Shown here: positions 1-9,025 of the stretch, one piece after another
How positions within the stretch are numbered: position 1 is the stretch's first letter
Layout of the letters: each line of letters starts with the position of its first letter
Assembly: GCA_025057115.1 (NCBI GenBank)
Contig: JANWWZ010000003.1
Coordinates: 1 to 64,000, forward strand
Direction: 5' to 3'
Source: Bernardetiaceae bacterium
Lineage (GTDB): Bacteria; Bacteroidota; Bacteroidia; Cytophagales; Thermoflexibacteraceae
DNA: 64,000 nucleotides
Made by a program: the position numbers and the translations under genes
Notes under the pieces: model-generated
The model's input: the letters and a program-made list of their open reading frames with translations, nothing else
What the model was told of the DNA's origin: nothing
Database searches by the model: none

Positions 1-51
1 GCGCCGATGGTACTGCCGTAACAGGTGGGAGAGTAGGTCGCCGCCAGACCT
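1..51 (+). rRNA. rrf: 5S ribosomal RNA, 3' end only
   Basis: The first about 50 bases read like the 3' half of a bacterial 5S rRNA: a GATGGTACTGC segment, then GTGGGAGAGTAGGTCG, typical of helix IV and loop E. The 5' part lies outside the window. The exact 3' end is an estimate because the pairing 5' strand is not visible. A terminator hairpin follows directly, so this is the end of an rRNA operon transcribed to the right. Confidence 0.88.
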
Positions 52-59
52 CACCTAAA

Positions 60-88
60 AGCCCTCCAAAAGAGGGCTCTGTTTTTTT
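60..88 (+). terminator. Rho-independent terminator of the rRNA operon
   Basis: A perfect 7-bp stem (AGCCCTC at 60-66 and GAGGGCT at 72-78) with a CAAAA loop is followed by CTG and a run of seven T. It sits directly behind the 5S rRNA end and reads in the same direction. Confidence 0.9.
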
Positions 89-199
89 ATCACTCCAAAA
101 AACCTTACCCTACTTAACCTCGTGTATTGTTTCACTCCAAAAACACCCTATTATTAAATTCCAAAAAGTATTTTTCTGCCCAACCTTTTTTGCATCGGC

Positions 200-883
200 A
201 TGCCAATTATTCAAGCAGTAAATATTAGCAAAATCTTCAACTTAGGTCAGCACAATCAAGTGCGGGCATTGAAAAATGTTAACTTGAGCATTGAATCAGG
301 ACAATGCGTACTTTTGTCTGGTCCTTCAGGGTCGGGTAAAAGTACCTTGTTATCTATTCTTGCCTGTCTTTCTAAACCCACCGAAGGAGCCTACTTTTGC
401 ATGGGAGAACAAGTCTCGCGCTGGTCAGAGAAATTTTTAACGCAATTTCGTCGCCAGCACATTGGCATCATCTTTCAGCATTTTCACCTTATTAGCGGGC
501 TAACAGCGCGCGCCAATGTTGCTATTCCTTTAGTGCCTCGAAATTTTTCACACTATGCATTAAAACAAGCAATCGAAGTGGCTGCCGATGCTGCTGGTAT
601 TATTCACAAAATAGATGAACCTGTAGAAAAACTTTCTGGCGGTGAGCAACAACGCGTAGCGATTGCTCGGGCATTAGTTTCTAATCCTGAATTGCTTTTT
701 GCTGATGAGCCTACAGCACACTTAGATAGCCATACAGCTCTTAATATCCTAAACACACTACAAAAGTTAAAAAACCAAGGCAAAACTATTGTTATCACTT
801 CCCACGATCCTTTGGTGCAACAACACCCCATGATAGACCGCCACCTAAGGCTCCAAGACGGCACATTGACAGATTCTCTTTAG
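200..883 (+). CDS. ABC transporter ATP-binding protein, LolD/MacB type
   Basis: This 227-residue nucleotide-binding domain would energise an inner-membrane permease of the LolCE/MacB/FtsX superfamily, which handles lipoproteins, peptides or drugs. Walker A is GPSGSGKST near residue 41, the Q-loop is IIFQH, the signature is LSGGEQQR near residue 144, and Walker B is LLFADEPT followed by AHLD and the switch histidine in SHD. The length is normal for the family. No permease lies next to it: the neighbours are the rRNA operon and ndk on the other strand. The partner must be encoded elsewhere, so the substrate is not known. Confidence 0.85.
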   Translation: MPIIQAVNISKIFNLGQHNQVRALKNVNLSIESGQCVLLSGPSGSGKSTLLSILACLSKPTEGAYFCMGEQVSRWSEKFLTQFRRQHIGIIFQHFHLISGLTARANVAIPLVPRNFSHYALKQAIEVAADAAGIIHKIDEPVEKLSGGEQQRVAIARALVSNPELLFADEPTAHLDSHTALNILNTLQKLKNQGKTIVITSHDPLVQQHPMIDRHLRLQDGTLTDSL

Positions 884-939
884 CGTGGAAAAAATTCGAA
901 AAGAATCTCTGTACACCAGTTAAAAGTAAGTTTCCTGCA

Positions 940-1359
940 TTAAAACTGCTCCAACGCAGAAAAGAAAAAAGCACTTTCTATAACGGCATTTTCATCTGAA
1001 TCAGAGCCATGAATAGCATTGGCTTCAATAGATTTGGCAAACAATTTTCTAATGGTGCCAGGTTCAGCTTTGGCGGGGTCAGTAGCGCCAATGAGCTTGC
1101 GAAAGTCAGCTACCGCATTCTCTTTTTCTAAAATCATCGCTAAAATAGGACCTGAAGACATGTAATTGCAAAGGTCGCGGTAAAAAGGTCGTTCTTTGTG
1201 AACGGCGTAAAATTGCCCTGCGCGTTCTGGTGTCAAACGAGTCAGTTTAGCTGCTACGATTCGAAAACCCGCCTCTTCAATCATTTTGATAATAGCTCCT
1301 ACATGTCCTGCCTGATACGCATCGGGCTTAATGATGCTAAAAGTGATTTTGCCTGCCAT
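940..1359 (-). CDS. ndk: Nucleoside diphosphate kinase
   Basis: The protein moves the gamma-phosphate of ATP to NDPs and balances the (d)NTP pools. It has 139 residues, the usual size. It starts with the family pattern TFSIIKPDA and carries [15 protein letters not shown]. The catalytic histidine lies in [12 protein letters not shown] near residue 116, and the nucleotide contacts in the [17 protein letters not shown] region are present. It is a single gene flanked by genes on the other strand, with a TAnnTTTG promoter box upstream at 1398-1405. Confidence 0.96.
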   Translation of the reverse strand: MAGKITFSIIKPDAYQAGHVGAIIKMIEEAGFRIVAAKLTRLTPERAGQFYAVHKERPFYRDLCNYMSSGPILAMILEKENAVADFRKLIGATDPAKAEPGTIRKLFAKSIEANAIHGSDSDENAVIESAFFFSALEQF

Positions 1360-1397
1360 CGAAAAAACGTTTGGTTACTTTCATGTAAAATTTCAAG

Positions 1398-1428
1398 CAA
1401 AAGTAGCTTCTGACTGTACTAAAAACAA
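1398..1428 (-). promoter_or_regulatory. Probable promoter of ndk
   Basis: On the minus strand TACTTTTG (1398-1405) matches the Bacteroidota -7 box TAnnTTTG. A TTG (1426-1428) lies 20 bp further upstream, at the place of the -33 element. The start codon follows about 38 bp downstream. The assignment is by consensus only. Confidence 0.45.
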
Positions 1429-1448
1429 CTGCCTTGAACAACTTGCCC

Positions 1449-1456
1449 TAACTTTG
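1449..1456 (+). promoter_or_regulatory. Probable -7 promoter box of the alkaline phosphatase gene
   Basis: TAACTTTG matches the Bacteroidota -7 consensus TAnnTTTG and ends 22 bp before the start codon at 1479. No clear -33 element is seen. It lies back to back with the ndk promoter. Confidence 0.4.
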
Positions 1457-1478
1457 CCGCCGTAAAAATTAAATTCTC

Positions 1479-2582
1479 ATGAGAAACAATTATTTATTCA
1501 TCGGGTGGTGGATACTACTGGGCTTCCTGTTAATTGGCAACTTATCTTTTGCCCAAAAACGCCATCTTTCTCGTTTTCCACGAGCAAAAAATATCATCTT
1601 AATGATCGGCGACGGTATGGGCACTGCTCATGTATTTGCTGCCTACACCGCTCAAAAAGGTCAACTTCACATGATGACCTTCCCCGTGACAGGCTTTTCG
1701 CTTACTCAATCCGCTAGCCACTATATTACAGATTCTGGAGCAGGAGGAACCGCACTTGCCACTGGACAACGGACCTACAACGGCGCCATTAGCGTCGATG
1801 TAAATAAGCAACCTCTTACCACAATTTTAGAAATTGCAAAGAAAAATGGACTTGCCACTGGCATTGTAGTTTCTTGCGCTGTCACTCATGCCACTCCAGC
1901 AACTTTTTACGCTCATCAAAGCTCGCGGGCACAAGATGAAGACATTGCTGCTGACCTACTCAAAACACAACCCGATGTAGTCATCGGTGGAGGATACAAA
2001 TTTTTTTCCCAACGGAAAGACCAACGCAACCTTGTAGAAGAGCTCAAACAAAAAGGTTATCAAGTAGTAGATTCAACTGCAGATCTTAGCTCATTCCAAA
2101 AAGGCAAGTTAATAGCATTGGTAGCGCAAGGACATCCCGCTGAAGTTTCTGGTGGACGCGGCAATTTTTTGTCTAAAGGTGTACAAACTGCCCTGAATGT
2201 TCTCTCGCAAAACAAGAAAGGATTCTTTTTAATGGTAGAGGGCTCGCAAATCGATTGGGCAGGACATGAAAACGACCTTCAGTACTTAGTCCAAGAAACA
2301 ATTGATTTTGACAAAGCTGTAGGCGTTGCCCTCGACTTTGCGCGCAAAGATGGAAAAACGCTAGTTATTGTAACAGCAGACCACGAAACAGGAGGCCTTG
2401 CCATTACCAATGGCGACATAGCGCAAGGAAACATAGAAGCCAAGTTCAATACTAAAGACCATACAGCTGTGATGGTGCCTGTATTCGCCTACGGACCAGG
2501 AGCAGAAGCCTTTACAGGAGTACAACTCAACACTGATATTTTTCACAAAATGCTACGAGCATACCGATTTAACTTGCCGTAG
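1479..2582 (+). CDS. Alkaline phosphatase, secreted
   Basis: This metal-dependent phosphomonoesterase of the PhoA superfamily would release phosphate from organic esters outside the cytoplasm. The 367-residue product has an N-terminal hydrophobic signal segment (residues 5-25, ending in SFAQ). It carries the first metal ligand in LMIGDGMG near residue 42 and the nucleophile motif TDSGAGGTALATG near residue 85, with DSG for the E. coli DSA. Later metal ligands lie in EGSQIDWAGH and TADHETGG. It is about 100 residues shorter than E. coli PhoA, which is common in environmental homologues. It stands alone, and no Pho box can be claimed. Confidence 0.9.
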   Translation: MRNNYLFIGWWILLGFLLIGNLSFAQKRHLSRFPRAKNIILMIGDGMGTAHVFAAYTAQKGQLHMMTFPVTGFSLTQSASHYITDSGAGGTALATGQRTYNGAISVDVNKQPLTTILEIAKKNGLATGIVVSCAVTHATPATFYAHQSSRAQDEDIAADLLKTQPDVVIGGGYKFFSQRKDQRNLVEELKQKGYQVVDSTADLSSFQKGKLIALVAQGHPAEVSGGRGNFLSKGVQTALNVLSQNKKGFFLMVEGSQIDWAGHENDLQYLVQETIDFDKAVGVALDFARKDGKTLVIVTADHETGGLAITNGDIAQGNIEAKFNTKDHTAVMVPVFAYGPGAEAFTGVQLNTDIFHKMLRAYRFNLP

Positions 2583-2731
2583 GTTACTATTTGCAAAGTT
2601 TAAAAAGGCTTCGCTTTTATTTCTCAAACTAAGCAGCTATTGAGTGGCTTGATTGCCAAAATTTTTAATCCATTTTGCCAGTCTCTTTGAAACTCTTTTC
2701 GCATCTTTAGGAGGGACTTCATCCTCGAGCC

Positions 2732-4294
2732 ATGAAGGTACTTCCTATGATATGTACTACTACTTTGCTACTGATCATTACCCTTCCGCTAAAAGGGCAA
2801 AGGCGAATTTTTGCAATACAACTAGGGGCTTTTCAGAACTCTACTCCTGACCTTAGTAGCTTTCAATCTCTCAAGGATTTGGGACAACTCTTTACTGACC
2901 GCCGAGCCGATGGACTAACGCGCTTGCGCCTGGGGGATTATCCCCAGCGAACAGTAGCAGATAGTATTTTGCGCATTGTGCGAAAAAGAGGATTTCACGA
3001 TGCGTTCACTTTTCAGCTAGAAGAAAAACGCACCATATTGCCAGATAGCATTTTTGCCACATCAGGTAAAAACGTACTTTATACCATCCAAGTAGGTACT
3101 TACATAGACCGCAATTCCCTACCTAATACTTCAGAACTCAAACAATTAGGCTCCCTCTATGAACTGCAAGAGGATGGATTCATCAAATTGCGGCTAGGAG
3201 CTTTTTTATCGAAAGACTCAGCAGAAGCGCTTCTAAAAACTGTCCGCAAGTACGGATATAGCCGTGCCTTCATCGCCGAGATAGATCCTAAAGTAATGTT
3301 GCGCGACTTAACCACTAATGAAAAAGGAGAGCTTTTTCAAACTACAAATGTCTATAAGCGCATGAAGGGCAAACTCAATAACCGCTATGATATCGTTGCG
3401 CATGTGTATGTTAGCGGTCAGTCAGTAAGTGGATACTTTAATGACCCTCAAACAGGACAACATCGGCGATTTAGTTATTACGGCAAACTGGATAGTTCTT
3501 TTGTCTTTGCTTCGGGCTCTCGCTTCATTCCTCAATCGCTGAAGTTGCATTTCAAGGATCGCGAGTCAGGGGAGGTACTTGCTCTTCATTTGCAAGAAAG
3601 CTACGATGAAGGAGGCATTCGTTGGGAAATTATTAGCATGTATCGCAAACAAGTCCGCAATCATCAACATGGACAGGTAGGCGCTGATTTATACCTTGAG
3701 TATCCCTACTCTTATGAGCTTGCCAACAAAGCTGAGGCTCAAAAACTACTCCATAGCTTGGCTCAAATAAAAGACTACAAAGACCCTTACACAGCAGCAG
3801 CATTGGTAGAAAAACAGCTAAGCAGTAATGTGCGGCTTGTGAGTGCTTCTTTTCCAGAATATACTTGGCTATCAGAAACTTATGAGACCAAAATTTTAGA
3901 AAACGACCGCCATTTCTTCACAGTGCGCCTGCTTTATGAACGCATCGGGAAACAAGCTGAAAGTCGGATTTCATTCCGTTCATGGGATCTGCGTAATGGC
4001 GAAGAACTCACTCTTGCTAATCAGTTGCGTCCTGGAGCGGATAAAGCTCTACGCAATTTGCTTCGCCGCAAGCTAAGCCAGCGATATGCCCACTTGCGCC
4101 CCTCAACGGCTGATATCAACGCTAGTGTAGAAGAAATGCTTGCCAATTATTATTTCACCGCTATGGGAATTAGTTTTTTTCGCCAACATCAACCATGGAG
4201 TGCTATCGAGGGTAGCATTACTCTTTCTGTCACCTATCAAGAAATTGCCCAATGGCTTAGGGAAAACAGCCTTGCAAGGTCAAATAAACTCTAA
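2732..4294 (+). CDS. Secreted SPOR-domain protein with a DUF3298-like C-terminal half
   Basis: The 520-residue protein begins with a signal peptide (residues 1-21, LLLIITLPLKGQ). Two SPOR-like repeats follow, each opening with a strand such as IFAIQLGAF (about residue 25) or LYTIQVGTY (about 115), then GLTRLRLGDY or GFIKLRLGAF. SPOR domains bind denuded peptidoglycan glycan strands. The C-terminal 300 residues end in a block (SFRSWDLRNGEELTL to SVTYQEI) that resembles DUF3298/PdaC-RsiV extracellular domains. That reading is by pattern only. A periplasmic or outer-membrane role near the cell wall is inferred. It is transcribed alone, and its 3' end nearly meets pheS. Confidence 0.65.
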   Translation: MKVLPMICTTTLLLIITLPLKGQRRIFAIQLGAFQNSTPDLSSFQSLKDLGQLFTDRRADGLTRLRLGDYPQRTVADSILRIVRKRGFHDAFTFQLEEKRTILPDSIFATSGKNVLYTIQVGTYIDRNSLPNTSELKQLGSLYELQEDGFIKLRLGAFLSKDSAEALLKTVRKYGYSRAFIAEIDPKVMLRDLTTNEKGELFQTTNVYKRMKGKLNNRYDIVAHVYVSGQSVSGYFNDPQTGQHRRFSYYGKLDSSFVFASGSRFIPQSLKLHFKDRESGEVLALHLQESYDEGGIRWEIISMYRKQVRNHQHGQVGADLYLEYPYSYELANKAEAQKLLHSLAQIKDYKDPYTAAALVEKQLSSNVRLVSASFPEYTWLSETYETKILENDRHFFTVRLLYERIGKQAESRISFRSWDLRNGEELTLANQLRPGADKALRNLLRRKLSQRYAHLRPSTADINASVEEMLANYYFTAMGISFFRQHQPWSAIEGSITLSVTYQEIAQWLRENSLARSNKL

Positions 4295-4303
4295 TTGCGT
4301 AAG

Positions 4304-5335
4304 TTAAAATTGCCTTAAAAAGCGCACATCATTTTCCGTAAACAGGCGCAAATCCCGAATGTGGTACTTGAGCATGGCAATGCGTTCTATGCCCATGCCA
4401 AAGGCAAAGCCTGTGTAAGTTTCTGGGTCGATATGGCAGTTAGCCAGTACATTGGGATGCACCATCCCTGCCCCGCCGATTTCTACCCAACCCGTTCCTT
4501 TGCAAATGTTTTTACTGCCGCCACAAAGTTGGCATCCTGTTGGTTGGTTTAGTCCGCAAGAAATGTCAATTTCTGCACTAGGTTCAGTGAAGGGAAAATA
4601 GGAAGGACGAAAACGCACGCGTGTCTCCTTTCCGAAGAGTTCTTTAGCGAAATGATATAAAGTTTGCTTCAAGTCTAGAAAACTTACGTTGCGATCCACG
4701 TACAGCCCTTCTACTTGGTGAAAAATACAGTGAGCACGTGCAGAAATAGTTTCATTGCGATACACTCGCCCTGGCATAATACTCCTAATAGGAGGCTTCC
4801 GCCGATTCATGAGGCGAATTTGGACATTAGAAGTATGCGTGCGCAATAAAATTTCCTTGCCCTCTATGAAAAAAGTATCCTGCATTTCTCTGGCAGGATG
4901 GTTCTCAGGAAAGTTTAGGGCGGTAAAATTGTTCCAGTCTGTCTCTATCTCAGGTCCTTCCTCTAGATTAAAACCGATTCGGCTAAATATTTCTACAATT
5001 TGCTCCCACACTTGGGTAAGGGGATGAATAGTCCCTAGCTCGTGGGGCACTACTGGAAGAGTTAAGTCAATAGGTTTTTGGAGAGGGGTTGTTGCTGCAG
5101 CTTCTAGCTCAGTAGTTTTGGCTTTGAGTTTATTCACTGCCACTTCCTTGAGCTGATTTAAGGGCTGACCCAATTGACGTTTTTCTTCAGGTGGAAGGGA
5201 TTTAAACTCTTCAAAAAGCAAGGTAATAATGCCTTTCTTTGCAATGTATTTCAAGCGAAACTGCTCAAGCTCTTCTTTACTGGTGATGGAAAAAGCCTCT
5301 ACTTGCTTTAAAATTTCATTGATGCGGTCTAACAT
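4304..5335 (-). CDS. pheS: Phenylalanyl-tRNA synthetase alpha subunit
   Basis: PheS is the catalytic subunit of the (alpha-beta)2 class II synthetase that charges tRNA-Phe. The 343-residue product has the N-terminal coiled-coil tRNA-binding arm (residues 1-90), then the catalytic core. Motif 2 is visible around PGRVYRNETISARAH, FTEPSAEIDISC follows, and motif 3 is GFAFGMGIERIAML near the C-terminus. A Cys pair cluster (CQLCGGSKNICKGTG) lies in the phenylalanine-binding region. pheT is not adjacent. A small unknown gene lies 36 bp upstream on the same strand, with a TAnnTTTG box in between. Confidence 0.96.
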   Translation of the reverse strand: MLDRINEILKQVEAFSITSKEELEQFRLKYIAKKGIITLLFEEFKSLPPEEKRQLGQPLNQLKEVAVNKLKAKTTELEAAATTPLQKPIDLTLPVVPHELGTIHPLTQVWEQIVEIFSRIGFNLEEGPEIETDWNNFTALNFPENHPAREMQDTFFIEGKEILLRTHTSNVQIRLMNRRKPPIRSIMPGRVYRNETISARAHCIFHQVEGLYVDRNVSFLDLKQTLYHFAKELFGKETRVRFRPSYFPFTEPSAEIDISCGLNQPTGCQLCGGSKNICKGTGWVEIGGAGMVHPNVLANCHIDPETYTGFAFGMGIERIAMLKYHIRDLRLFTENDVRFLRQF

Positions 5336-5357
5336 GGGGTGAGAAAAAAGTGATGCG

Positions 5358-5365
5358 CAAAAATA
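5358..5365 (-). promoter_or_regulatory. Possible -7 promoter box of pheS
   Basis: Read on the minus strand the bases are TATTTTTG, which fits TAnnTTTG and lies 22 bp before the pheS start codon. No -33 element was found. pheS may instead be read through from the upstream gene. Confidence 0.3.
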
Positions 5366-5371
5366 GGCTAA

Positions 5372-5746
5372 TTAAATTAACTTATTGCGAATCATGTCCA
5401 ACAATTCGCGTTCTACTTGCCAGTCCTGTGCCAGTTTTAGCATGGCAATAGCTTCCATCTCACTAATATAACCTTTTCGATTATTGGCGCTCCATACTGA
5501 ACTAAGATATTGCAAGCGCTTAGTTTTGTCAATTTTCTGCATGATTTCGTTTAAAAACACGCGTGCGCGGTCAAATGCATCATAATAGTCTTGTTCAATA
5601 AACCGCATGACCCATTTCAGTTCTTCTTTGGCATCAATCGAGTTAGCTGTTTCTTCTAATATTAAACTCTCTCCCTCATCTAAGCCGTGATAGTGGAAGA
5701 TAATTGCCTTGAGCAGTAAAAGTGCTTTCTTTTCTTCAGAAGTCAT
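5372..5746 (-). CDS. Small alpha-helical protein of unknown function
   Basis: I do not recognise this 124-residue protein. It has no signal peptide or membrane segment and looks all-helical and cytoplasmic. The C-terminal part (EMEAIAMLKLAQDWQVEREL) is faintly like a TerB-type EF-hand-like fold, but that is a weak impression. It lies between ccmF and pheS on the same strand, with 36 bp to pheS and 64 bp from ccmF, so co-transcription is possible. The intact frame and normal codon use argue that it is a real gene. Confidence 0.6.
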   Translation of the reverse strand: MTSEEKKALLLLKAIIFHYHGLDEGESLILEETANSIDAKEELKWVMRFIEQDYYDAFDRARVFLNEIMQKIDKTKRLQYLSSVWSANNRKGYISEMEAIAMLKLAQDWQVERELLDMIRNKLI

Positions 5747-5810
5747 TGACCTGAAACGGGAGTTTTAGTTTTCAAAAATAGCATTTTGTTGCAACAAAAC
5801 AGGTTTTCGC

Positions 5811-8375
5811 CTATCCTGCCTTTTGGGTGCTTTGCAATGGCTCTTGGGCAAGGTTTGGAGCACGCATTTTTCGGTTTATGTCTTTATAACGCCTATAAGC
5901 GGCAATGCCAAATCCGATAGCAACCAATAAAGTGCCAGTCCAAAGCAAATTAATTAGCGGCATTTCAATCGCTTTGAGAATGATCCAGTCTTTTTGAGTA
6001 GTAGAGGCTTGTATAACGAAGGCATTTTCTTGAGGGCGAATCTCATCTATCAACAATTTTACTCCTATGTCCATATTGACATAAGGAATTTTTCGCACCA
6101 TTTGACCTTTAATTAAATAGGCTGGCTTGGCTTCATAGTATTGATTGCGGTCTAAAATGCGAATTCGGGCAAATACATTAATATCTTCATCGTCTATGGG
6201 CTGACCGCGACGCACATCGTCAAAAATGGCAACGTAATCGTTTACAATGAAAGTATCGCCCACGGAAAGGACAAATTTTTCTGGTTTTGACCACTTGCGC
6301 TCTTGCTCTGGGTCGGGAATATTGGTAATGTGAGTGTATAGATCTCGGTCAATCCATCGGCTAATATCTGGACTAGGCACCAAACCTCCGCTGCCCATCT
6401 GTTCATTAAATTGAATGCGCGGATAAAGGGTAAAGGTTCTCCCATTGGCTTTTTTGTACTCAATTTCGTAATAAGTGTTTTGGTGATACACATTTATAGT
6501 ATCACCTTTAGTAAAGTAAGTTTTGCCTTTGTAGGTCAAGTCTTCTTTTGCTACCATGAGCCAAGGAGTACCTGTAGGCTGCAAGGCATTTCGGTCTATA
6601 TAACCGGGAAAGTCTCGAGAGGTCAAGCGCGTTCCTTTGTAAGTGAGTATGTAGTCCTTCATGCGCTGAGGCTGATGGAGAAAAAGCAGTAGATGATTTT
6701 TGTTCATTTCTTCGCTAAATTGTCGGTTGTAGAGCAATCCCGTTGTATTGAGGGAGATGACCTTAGAGTATCCCGCCGAAGCTAAAATGCCCAGCAACAT
6801 CATCGCCACACCAATGTGAGCTACTGCACCTGCAGAGAGGCGCCATGTTCTGGCTTTTATTAGCTTTGACAAAATAAATCCATTAGCTACAATAGAATAA
6901 ATCCCTGCTGTGAGTAAAATAACGTGTTTCCAATTATTAATTTTTGCCCCTACCATTACTACGGCTGCCAGTAGCATGGTAATAGTAAGCGGCAGGGTAA
7001 AGGCTTGCCCCACTGTTTTGGAATTGATCGTTTTCCAAAAGAAAAACTGTCCCGTGCCTGAAAGTAAAGCAATAGCAACCCCAAACCAGAGTTGAAATTT
7101 GGTGTAAAATGCTACTTGATCGGCAGGAGGTGCTAAATTGGACTGGATGCCGAACAACTCCAACAGTTTATTGTAAACGGGAATAGAAGTAGGCACAATG
7201 ACTTGAAAACCAGCTAAACACAAAGTAGTTGCACCCACGAAAATCCAAAACTCACGCGAATAGATAGAGATCTCCTCTTGGGAAGTAGGAATTTTTTTCC
7301 ATGCCCGCGCTAGATAAAATACCGAGATAGCTAAAAATGCCAGCAAATAAACCATCAGTTGACCTGAGAGTCCTAAGTCGGTGAAAGAGTGCACCGAAGC
7401 ATTGCCTAGGATGCCGCTGCGAGTTAAGAAAGTAGCATATAAAATGCTCAAGAAGGTAGCAATAACTAAAACAAAAGCAGTTTTTAGCGCTGTATTGCTG
7501 CGCTGAACAACAATCATTACATGAGTAGAGGCTACTAGCAAAAGCCAAGGCACATAGACAGCGTTTTCTACTGGATCCCAATTCCAATAGCCGCCAAAGT
7601 TGAGCGTTTCATAAGCCCAATAAGCGCCCATCATGATGCCTAGACCTAAAACAAGTGCTGTAGCATGCATCCATGGCAATGAAAGAGCAATCCACTCTTT
7701 GTAGCGCCCTGTGCGCAAAGCAGCTATGGCATAGGCAAATGGCACAAGCGTTCCAGCAAAACCCAGAAAGAGCGTCGGCGGGTGAATAACCATCCAGTAA
7801 TTTTGCAACAAGGGATTGAGTCCGCTTCCGTCGCTGGGCACAAAATTCGGATTGATTTGAAAAATAGGGTCATTAGGACGAGCTTCCCTAAGCAACATGA
7901 AAGGAGAGCTACCTATCTTCCACTCTCCTACTAGCACTACCCCCAAAATCATCGACACAAGAAAAGCCTGCACAAGTGCAAATACCGTCATTACATCGGC
8001 TTCCCACGTTTTAGCAGTGTGCATCAGCACTAAACCTATTAACACATGCCAAAATATCCAAAGTAAAAAACTGCCTTCTTGCCCTTCCCAAAAACAGGAA
8101 ATCATAAAATGCACTGGCAAGTTGTTAGAAGAGTGGTCCCAAGCGTAGTGATATTCGTAGTAATGGTTGTAAATGATGTAAAACAGGCTGATGATCACGC
8201 TTAGCACTGCCGCACTGTGCAAATAAAAAGCTCGGCGAGCAAACACCATCCAACTTTGGCGCTCTACTGCCGTTCTGTGCTGACTTTGTATATATCCATA
8301 AGCAGCAAGAAGAGAAGCTACAAAAGCAGTGCAAACACTTACATGCCCTATAACGCCGACGGTAGTATGAATCAT
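5811..8375 (-). CDS. ccmF: Cytochrome c assembly protein, CcmF/CcsA-type haem lyase
   Basis: This polytopic membrane protein attaches haem to apocytochromes c on the periplasmic side. The 854-residue chain has about 15 hydrophobic segments. It carries the haem-handling WWD motif (GGYWNWDPVENAVYVPWL, about residue 270) and histidines in HSAAVLS and HPPTLFLGF that are typical haem ligands. Between the last segments lies a large periplasmic domain of about 250 residues, followed by a final membrane helix near residue 820. The length is greater than E. coli CcmF (about 650) and typical of Bacteroidota homologues. No other ccm gene is adjacent. Confidence 0.9.
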   Translation of the reverse strand: MIHTTVGVIGHVSVCTAFVASLLAAYGYIQSQHRTAVERQSWMVFARRAFYLHSAAVLSVIISLFYIIYNHYYEYHYAWDHSSNNLPVHFMISCFWEGQEGSFLLWIFWHVLIGLVLMHTAKTWEADVMTVFALVQAFLVSMILGVVLVGEWKIGSSPFMLLREARPNDPIFQINPNFVPSDGSGLNPLLQNYWMVIHPPTLFLGFAGTLVPFAYAIAALRTGRYKEWIALSLPWMHATALVLGLGIMMGAYWAYETLNFGGYWNWDPVENAVYVPWLLLVASTHVMIVVQRSNTALKTAFVLVIATFLSILYATFLTRSGILGNASVHSFTDLGLSGQLMVYLLAFLAISVFYLARAWKKIPTSQEEISIYSREFWIFVGATTLCLAGFQVIVPTSIPVYNKLLELFGIQSNLAPPADQVAFYTKFQLWFGVAIALLSGTGQFFFWKTINSKTVGQAFTLPLTITMLLAAVVMVGAKINNWKHVILLTAGIYSIVANGFILSKLIKARTWRLSAGAVAHIGVAMMLLGILASAGYSKVISLNTTGLLYNRQFSEEMNKNHLLLFLHQPQRMKDYILTYKGTRLTSRDFPGYIDRNALQPTGTPWLMVAKEDLTYKGKTYFTKGDTINVYHQNTYYEIEYKKANGRTFTLYPRIQFNEQMGSGGLVPSPDISRWIDRDLYTHITNIPDPEQERKWSKPEKFVLSVGDTFIVNDYVAIFDDVRRGQPIDDEDINVFARIRILDRNQYYEAKPAYLIKGQMVRKIPYVNMDIGVKLLIDEIRPQENAFVIQASTTQKDWIILKAIEMPLINLLWTGTLLVAIGFGIAAYRRYKDINRKMRAPNLAQEPLQSTQKAG

Positions 8376-8428
8376 AACAGAAGGCTTTTATCAGCAAACT
8401 AATTGAAAAAGTCGTTGGTTTATTGATG

Positions 8429-8436
8429 CAAAGGTA
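8429..8436 (-). promoter_or_regulatory. Possible -7 promoter box of ccmF
   Basis: On the minus strand TACCTTTG fits TAnnTTTG and lies about 54 bp before the ccmF start codon. No -33 partner was identified, since the site is followed at once by the divergent nuoB gene. Confidence 0.3.
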
Positions 8437-8456
8437 GGCTACAAGAATATTAACCT

Positions 8457-8993
8457 ATGGACACAATGAAAGATAAAACAGGGCAGGGCGGGATTATTCT
8501 TGCAAAATTGGATGACCTGCTCAATTGGGCACGACTTTCCTCCTTATGGCCCTTGAGCTTTGGACTGGCTTGCTGCGCTATTGAAATGATGGGAGCTCAT
8601 GCCTCAGGCTACGACCTTGACCGCTTGGGAATTATTCCCAGAGCTTCACCTAGACAAGCCGACGTGATGATTGTTGCCGGTACAGTTACTTTTAAAATGG
8701 CAGACCGCTTGCGCCGACTATACGACCAGATGGCAGAGCCTCGATATGTCATCTCTATGGGCAGTTGTGCCAATTGCGGCGGACCCTACTGGCAACATGG
8801 GTACCACGTAGTTAAGGGCGTCCATCGGATTGTACCAGTGGATGTATATGTGCCAGGCTGTCCTCCGCGTCCTGAAGCCCTGATAGGGGGTTTTCTAAAA
8901 TTGCAGCAGAAAATGCGCAATGAGCATCCCTTGCCTCCCTTACTGGCAAGGGCTGTTGCAAGTATTTCTTCTAAGGAAAAGAAAATTACATAG
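8457..8993 (+). CDS. nuoB: NADH-quinone oxidoreductase subunit B
   Basis: NuoB carries iron-sulfur cluster N2, the last electron carrier before quinone in respiratory complex I. The 178-residue product has the four expected cluster cysteines: the pair in [11 protein letters not shown], one in MGSCANCGG and one in [11 protein letters not shown]. The length is normal. It is encoded alone between ccmF and the phosphorylase gene, without nuoA, C or D, although nuo genes usually form one large operon. It could be a separated single copy or a second copy. The sequence cannot decide which. Confidence 0.92.
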   Translation: MDTMKDKTGQGGIILAKLDDLLNWARLSSLWPLSFGLACCAIEMMGAHASGYDLDRLGIIPRASPRQADVMIVAGTVTFKMADRLRRLYDQMAEPRYVISMGSCANCGGPYWQHGYHVVKGVHRIVPVDVYVPGCPPRPEALIGGFLKLQQKMRNEHPLPPLLARAVASISSKEKKIT

Positions 8994-9025
8994 CTTGCAG
9001 GTGAAATAAGTGCTATACTCTAGGG

